Source: Priapulus caudatus (taxonomy: Eukaryota > Priapulida > Priapulimorpha > Priapulimorphida > Priapulidae). From it: 64,000 nt of DNA. The DNA lies in NCBI RefSeq assembly GCF_000485595.1, contig NW_014577313.1, forward strand, positions 50,304 to 114,303, written 5' to 3'. Numbering within the stretch: the stretch's first letter is position 1; every line of letters starts with the position of its first letter. Made by a program: the position numbers and the translations under genes. The notes under the pieces are model-generated. The model was not told where the DNA came from. It worked only from the letters and a program-made list of their open reading frames with translations, and made no database searches. Positions 58,548 through 64,000 of the stretch are shown here, piece after piece.

Positions 58548-58572
58548 CGTGTCTGTGTGTGTGTGTGTGTGT

Positions 58573-58620
<48 letters not shown>

Positions 58621-58657
58621 GTGTGGTTGTAGTTGTGTGTGTGTGCGTGCGTGGCGG

Positions 58658-58692
<35 letters not shown>

Positions 58693-60348
58693 CGTCGCGT
58701 GAGTGTGTGAGAGAGAGAGAGATAGTGATGGTTTGTGGTTGAGTGTGTGCGTGCGTGCGTGCATGTGTGTGTGCGGGGGGGGCGTATAACCTGCGTGGGC
58801 GTATGCTATTGTGTGCTGAGTAGAGAGTGGTGGTTTGCTGGTTGTGTGTGTGTGTGCTTGCGTGCATGCATGTGTGTGTGTGAGAGAGAGTGGTGGTTTT
58901 GTGTTGTGTGTGTGTGTGTGCGTGCGATGCATGCTGGTGTGTGTGAGAAGAGAGTGGTGGTTTGTAGTTGTCGTTGTGTGTGTGCATGTGCTGGCGAAGG
59001 CTTGTGAGGAATGGATCCCGCGACGCGTGTAACACGTCTGTCGAAGCAGTGACCAGCGTTCGAAATTAGTGGCGACCTGGGAGGTGGCCCGAGGCCACCA
59101 AGTTTTTGCTTCGCACCCCTCTATGAAATTTTTAAACTGGGCCGTCCCTCCTGAACCGCGCGACGTTGTTCCACCTTAATAGTTACGCTGAAACAGTACT
59201 ACGGTTATCGCCCACGCAGTTTGAGATACAACACTTAGGCGGCACTTGTGTATAATTGGGCAGCGCATTTCTTAATACGGCTCCGTTCCTGAACGTAGAC
59301 CTGGTTATTGTGGGGAGTGGATGGCACGACTAGTGACACCTGACATGCCACGTAATGCCAAAGCTGTTAATTGAATCCGTCCACTTTTTCTTTTAATGTA
59401 GAAAGTGACTATTTTAAATTGGATATCTAGCACTTGTAACTTTGGCGGATTGGGCGGCAGCATTGATGCTATGCATGGGGTACCCAGGACTGGGGAGGAG
59501 AAAAAATATGAAGTAAAACGCTTTCCGAGAAGCTCCCACCGACAATTCCTAGAGCTTTGAAATTATATTATTTGGACCAACTCTATGTTACATAATGATC
59601 GTATCTGGTAAATGCAAATGGTTATATTTTATATACCATTTTGTTACTCACTGCTATGAATAAGCGGACGGCATCATCATTTTGTGTAGGACCAACACCG
59701 ACTTTCTGAAGTTTGGTGGTCCTGCTTGTCCACTAGATCTTTCAGCCAAAATTCGAAACCCTGGCAGTGACTCGGTCACATGCACTTTGTGTTGTAGTTG
59801 TTTTGTTATTGTGTGTTGTTGTTTATCATTCAGAGAATTCAGCACTGATTGGGGAGTCTGCCTGTACGTGAAGCCCCAGTGGCGTTGGACAACTCGCCGT
59901 ACGCTCACCTACTGAGCCGATCCCAGTGGGCGACATCTGTGACGTGTTTCACCAGGGATTGCTTGGCGCTCTGCTGGTCCTCTCCATAGAGAGCCCTGCT
60001 TACCCTCGGGTAGGTCGCCATGGCGTGGAGTAGAGTGAAAGGAGTGGTTGGAGAGTGAGAAAAGAGAGCGAGAGAGAGAGAGAGTGTGTGTCCAGAAGAC
60101 TGGGAAAGTCGAGAGAAGTGAGAGAAAGAGAGAGGCATGGAGAGAAGGAGAGAAGAGAGCGACAGAGAGATATAGAGAGAGAGAGAGAGAATAGAGAGAG
60201 AGAGAGAGAGAAAGAGAGAGTCTCTAGAAAATGAAGCGAGAGAAAGAAAGAGAGAGGGAGGGATGCTTGCGCTCTGCTGGGTCGCATGCGTGGAGAGAGT
60301 GAGGGAGGGTGGGAGAGTGAGAGAGAGCAGGGGAGAGAGAGTAGAGAG

Positions 60349-60379
<31 letters not shown>

Positions 60380-60571
60380 TGTCTCAAAGATGGAAAGCGA
60401 GAGAAAGTGAGAGAAATAGAGAGAGAGAGAGAGAGAGAGAAGAGAAGAGAGAGAGAGAGAGAGAAGAGAGAGAAGAGAGATAGAGAGACAGAGAGACCAG
60501 AGAGGAGAGAGAGAGAGACAGGAGAGAGACAGAGAGAGACAGAGAGAGACCAGAGAGAGAGAGAGGAGAGA

Positions 60572-60639
<68 letters not shown>

Positions 60640-62246
60640 GAGAGAGAGAGAGAGATCCTATCCCTACCTTTGGCAGATGGCTGTGGGAACTCCTCAGACA
60701 ACTGCATGTAGCATCACGATAGCCTCAGCTTTACCCTGCTTTATAACCTGCTTTCCCTACGTCGTCTGTAAATGCAGAAGAGTGGTAGATGGCACCGAAC
60801 GGGCGGTGTGGTGGCTGCAGGGTATCGTGGTGTATGTGTTGCGACGTGATTATGTGTTTCAGGCATCAAATGGCGGGATGCAAGGCGTTGCCAGCGCTGC
60901 GCTCAAATATTAAGGCAGGTGATGTTGCAGCGACAGTGTACAGATGTTGGTGGAGCAAACAAGGACGAGTAACCAGTGAGTGTCGTTATTACGATTCCTA
61001 TATCCCCTCTCCTCTTCCTCTGTCTCTCACCTCTTCGCCCTCTCTCTATCTTCTGTCTCTCCTCTCTCCGTCCCTCTTCCTCCTCTTCCCCCCCCCCCCC
61101 TCTCTCTCGGCCCATTTCTCGCTCCTTCTTTCTCGAGGACCCCTTTTCCCTTTTCTACGCTGTTCCCCTCGGCTAACACAAAACTCTAGGGAAAAAAACC
61201 TCCTAACCGTCACCCCCCACCAACAAAAAAAACTCCAACAGAAACCCCCCCCAACCAGACCTACAAACTAAGACCCAAAAAACACAGAAAACCCAAAACA
61301 ACCTAAAAAACCCAACCCTCACCAATACAAACAAAACAAACGAAAAACCGCCCTAACCGCTGGTCTCAAGCACTCCGTACTCACTCACGATCTTATTAAT
61401 TTTTATCAATCTTTCCTCCTTCTCTGCGCTCTCTTTTTCACCCGTCTCAGTCTGTATCAGCACATCCGGATGCACTAACTAATTGAAAGCTCACATTCCA
61501 TTGGTTTATTGTGATTTTTATAAACGGTGCACCCAAATACTCGTAAAAAAACACATATCAGAAAATTGAGTTATGTGACCAGCCGGATATGTACATAACG
61601 TAATGAAAGGTCGATTTATTGGTGACAAACCATGTTCGTTGATCTATTCTATTGTATACATACAAGGATAGATCGATATATATTATAATACTTATTTATC
61701 TATTTTTAGTGGGCACCGAAACGAGGGGGCTTAATTGCAATTATCTAAGGTAAAAAGTTTCTCGTCTTGTTGATTCTATGGCTGCTGTCTACTGTCGCTC
61801 TCAGATTAGGTGGAGGTGAATCTAGGAGCCGAGTATCCTCCACTCAATCTTTGCGTGTCCTCATCCTAACGTGCAAACGAAAGCACAGATAGGGCAACCC
61901 TCCGATGCGTCTTATCTGCGGCCACATCATCTCACAGAATGCCGCCTTAACAAGCCAGCGAATGGAAAACAAGTATGCTCCCTCCGGCTCATTGTCTCAC
62001 TCATTGTCTAACAGTAGCGCAATAATCATCCTCTGTTATTTTTCTAGGCATTAGTTAGCCCTGTATGATATGATATCTCCTATCAACCTATATTTTCAAC
62101 TAGCATCTGATGCTTGTGTAACACGTCATCTTTCTCTAAAACATCGTGTGTCGGTGTTGCGTTTGTCCTCGAGCAGGGTGAAATGTCCGTACTGCCCGCG
62201 GTCGAACAGGAGTCCCAGCAGATTGCCAAAGGTTGTCTACTTCTAA
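55938..62246 (+). CDS. RMND5: RMND5 (CTLH/GID E3 ligase RING subunit), exons 2-9
   Basis: RMND5 pairs with MAEA to form the RING-like core of the CTLH (GID) ubiquitin ligase. Exons: 55938-56083 (HKELHGSVSKVGKAID), 56492-56629 (ICQHFFRQGMLDIGEAL, the LisH/CTLH region), 57496-57596 (KEPFFEMNRILEALKNGDLQ), 57938-58104 (SSLQFKLQRLQFIQLLRGG, AYARNFEPFA), 59834-60009 (DNSPYAHLLSRSQWA, FTRDCLAL), 60863-60975 (KALPALRSNIKA), 61805-61972 (NPPMRLICGHIISQNA) and 62177-62246 (VKCPYCP, stop at 62246). Phases through exon 5 fit exactly (1, 0, 0, 2, 1). Exons 6-9 show several one- or two-base indels against the conserved frame. The RING-type residues CGHIIS and CPYCP are present. Exon 1 is at 41562 and 52719. 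Confidence 0.9.
56877..57217. mobile_element. About 340-bp MITE with roughly 37-bp inverted ends
   Basis: The left end GGCCACAATTAAAAAAATC then 'tttgtttgtcctcacccgacc' is matched by the complement at the right end ('ggtcgggtgagggcaaacaaac' then '...attatggcc'). In RMND5 intron 3. Confidence 0.75.
58115..58980 (+). repeat. Long compound GT / GA / GTGC microsatellite
   Basis: Alternating (GT)n, (GTGC)n and (GA)n blocks in RMND5 intron 5. The long open frames on both strands (up to 339 codons of His/Thr) are repeat artefacts. Confidence 0.97.
59053..59770. repeat. Possible inverted-repeat element ending at GTTCGAA/TTCGAA
   Basis: 'gaccagcgttcgaaattagtgg' near 59051 resembles the complement of 'caaaattcgaaaccctggcag' near 59747-59767. 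The ends match only partly and the interior is unrecognised. Confidence 0.35.
60055..60655 (+). repeat. Long (GA)n purine tract
   Basis: About 600 bp of GAGA with short interruptions, immediately after RMND5 exon 6. The frames in it (for example Arg/Glu repeats) are artefacts. Confidence 0.97.
60976..61804 (+). other. RMND5 intron 7: CT tract and G-depleted block
   Basis: (CT)n-rich 61010-61130, a C homopolymer near 61090-61100, then 61190-61345, which is almost free of G. No exon seen. The next exon begins at 61805. Confidence 0.65.
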
Positions 62247-64000
62247 GCCAAGGTCATCACATTCTAAGCCAACGATGCATCAACATCTAAGCCAAAGTCA
62301 ATTAAACAGGTCTGATCAGGTCATCTACTTCCCGGCAACAAAGAGGCAAGCAATCGACAGTGGGATAACAATGACACACCTCATACTCTTTGTTTGCCCA
62401 CCTGCCGCCAAATGTACTGCTGCTGTATTGCGGGCAAAAAGCTAGAGAGGGTAGCAGTGAACAATGTGGCGTGGTTGGCATTTTCATTCGTGTTTGTGAT
62501 TCTTTGTAAAGAGCAACCAAACGATTTTAGCTATTATCAATTTGTTTGATGTGGATTATTATACGGTATGTAAAAACATATCCCCTGTTATTAATCGGTT
62601 TAGCCAGCCTCAGCTTTGTAGGAGATTTTTAGTACTTTGTAAAATATGTCTGATTTTTTCCCTCGCAACCTCTCTCTCTCTGCTCTTCTCCTATCTCTCT
62701 CGTCCTCTCCTCTCTTTGTTTTGTCTCTGCACTCTTTCTCTGTCTCTCTTTCTTCTTTCACTCTCTCGGCTTTCCTCTATCTCCAGCCTTTCGCTCTCCA
62801 CCTCTTCGTTCTATCTGCCTCTCTGCGTACCCACTGGTTTCTGTCAGCTCTTTCCCCATGACTGTCTTTCTCGCAATCTCCGCCTACTATGACACACATG
62901 AGTTAAACTGTCGTTATAATATTTCTATAGTGGACAGCGTCAACATACCGGGTTTTCTAAAATGCCGGGTTCTATCAAAGCCAATAATTTATAAGTAATT
63001 ATTAGCTTGTTGGTTCTATTAAGATTCAGTCGATGATGGGAGCGTTTGGTTTGACTTGTGATGGTCCTTCTGAACGGCAATTTGCCGTTTTTGCAGGTCC
63101 CTACTATGGGCGGCTCGCACTACTATCAGAACGTCAACGCACGTAGTGGCGGTTTCACTTATGTGTTGGCATCGTATGCGTGAACGTATGGTTTGTTTGT
63201 TCGGCTGCGTGATGTACGCTGCGTGCGTGTGTGGCAAATAATATGTTTGGGCAAAATAGGTATGTTTGGCAAATTAATGAGGCTATTAAAGGCGATTGCT
63301 GCTATACGAAATCAGTGGAAACAGAAACGGTCGTGTGGGCGACTGTGTGTGTAACGGTATATCGTGTAAAATACGTTGATTAATTTCAATAAACTAGGTT
63401 TCAACTGAGTGGTTGACGACGGCGAGTGAATACTTCATGATTGCCGTGCCTGTTGGTTAGGCAGATAGACCAACGCATCGTAGTGGCGTGGCTGTCCGTG
63501 TATGCATGCTGATATTTTGTATTGTTTTATCAAATATCTATGTACTTACGGCCTGTACGGACTACAAACCGGACACAAGCACGCGATGCAAACGCACAAC
63601 GCACGTACTTTCATAGGCCGCATATGAAGAGAAGGTTTTGAGGGATCGAGGGAGGAAGAGAGGAAAGGAACAGACATTTAGGGCGATTATGATTCTGGTG
63701 TATTAAAGGGCTTAGTTCGATGTGAGGTTAATTGATATATTGCCTCTCCGCCGCCCCCGATTGGCATCATTCAGTACGCACGTTTGACACAAGACACACC
63801 GAGACAGTTCTGTTTTTCATTACCGCCTCATCGTGAGGAAATGAACTACGTCCACGCAATTTTCTATGGTAAAATTTGTAAAATGTTTGTTGTCACTTTT
63901 TTTTACATTAAAATTAAGCAACTAACTGGGACTAAACGTATCGTCAATTCAAAATCGCAATAAAAACCTAGGCGATTTATAGTAGTATTCCTATACCGTG
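62247..64000. other. RMND5 3' flank, no gene recognised
   Basis: Tandem 'cttctaagcca' pieces follow the stop (62240-62300). There is a CT-rich stretch at 62665-62830 and otherwise unique AT-rich sequence. I found no conserved frame and no clear polyadenylation signal close to the stop. Confidence 0.5.

Noticed and set aside
58016-59035. 339-codon minus-strand open frame rich in His and Thr
   Set aside because: Made entirely of GT/GTGC/GA microsatellite translated in one frame; no conserved motif.
60263-60913. 216-codon Arg/Glu-rich plus-strand frame
   Set aside because: Translation of the (GA)n tract; only its last residues overlap true RMND5 exon 7, in a shifted frame.

Overview
The window is nuclear DNA from an animal. 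Its genes are made of short exons with GT/AG introns full of microsatellites, minisatellites and small inverted-repeat transposons. TTAGGG-type interstitial repeats and an ionotropic-receptor-like gene suggest a non-arthropod protostome (a marine lophotrochozoan or similar invertebrate). The species cannot be fixed from sequence alone. Two N gaps (13816-13825 and 29041-29065) and many one-base indels inside conserved exons show a draft assembly with uncorrected segments.

Region by region. (1) 1-2544: dispersed repeats, no gene seen. (2) 2545-2743 (-): first coding exon of NHP2; its other exons are not visible and would lie left of the window. (3) 2945-15639 (+): the splicing factor PUF60, read exon by exon from ATG to stop, head-to-head with NHP2 across about 200 bp. 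(4) 16500-20724: repeat-rich spacer. (5) 20725-23211 (-): MTAP exons 4-8. Its exons 1-3 occur twice, at 33227-34948 (indel-damaged) and 49047-50703 (clean). (6) Inside MTAP intron 3 are three versions of an ionotropic-glutamate-receptor-like gene: 23557-25390 (+), a broken tail-to-tail version at 29066-31450, and 45490-47346 (-). (7) RMND5 (+), a CTLH/GID ubiquitin-ligase subunit, has exon 1 twice (41562-41697 intact; 52719-52853 with a one-base deletion), then exons 2-9 at 55938-62246. Exons 6-9 carry assembly-type frameshifts. (8) 62247-64000: no gene recognised.

The main structural feature is a nested duplication across 23.5-53.2 kb. About 30.5-42.1 kb is repeated in the same orientation at 46.2-53.2 kb, and about 23.5-28.6 kb is repeated inverted at 42.1-47.0 kb. 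Once a 4.57-kb transposon (36415-40986, 8-bp target duplication, empty site present in the other copy) is removed from the first copy, the MTAP-to-RMND5 distance is almost equal in both (about 2.03 and 2.02 kb). The simplest reading is two haplotypes, or one locus plus inverted chimeras, placed end to end. A real recent palindromic duplication is the alternative. In either case the ancestral order is probably NHP2(-) PUF60(+) MTAP(-, with a receptor gene in intron 3) RMND5(+).

The genes do not form a pathway: NHP2 (snoRNP/telomerase RNP), PUF60 (3' splice-site recognition), MTAP (methionine salvage) and RMND5 (ubiquitin ligase) are housekeeping genes arranged in divergent pairs. The most interesting leads are: in-frame tandem duplicated 3' splice sites in PUF60; a lysine-rich cassette microexon in PUF60; a proline-rich minisatellite between the first membrane segment and the pore of the receptor; TTAGGG arrays inside small inverted-repeat elements and at duplication breakpoints; and a transposon carrying a roughly 225-bp satellite array.
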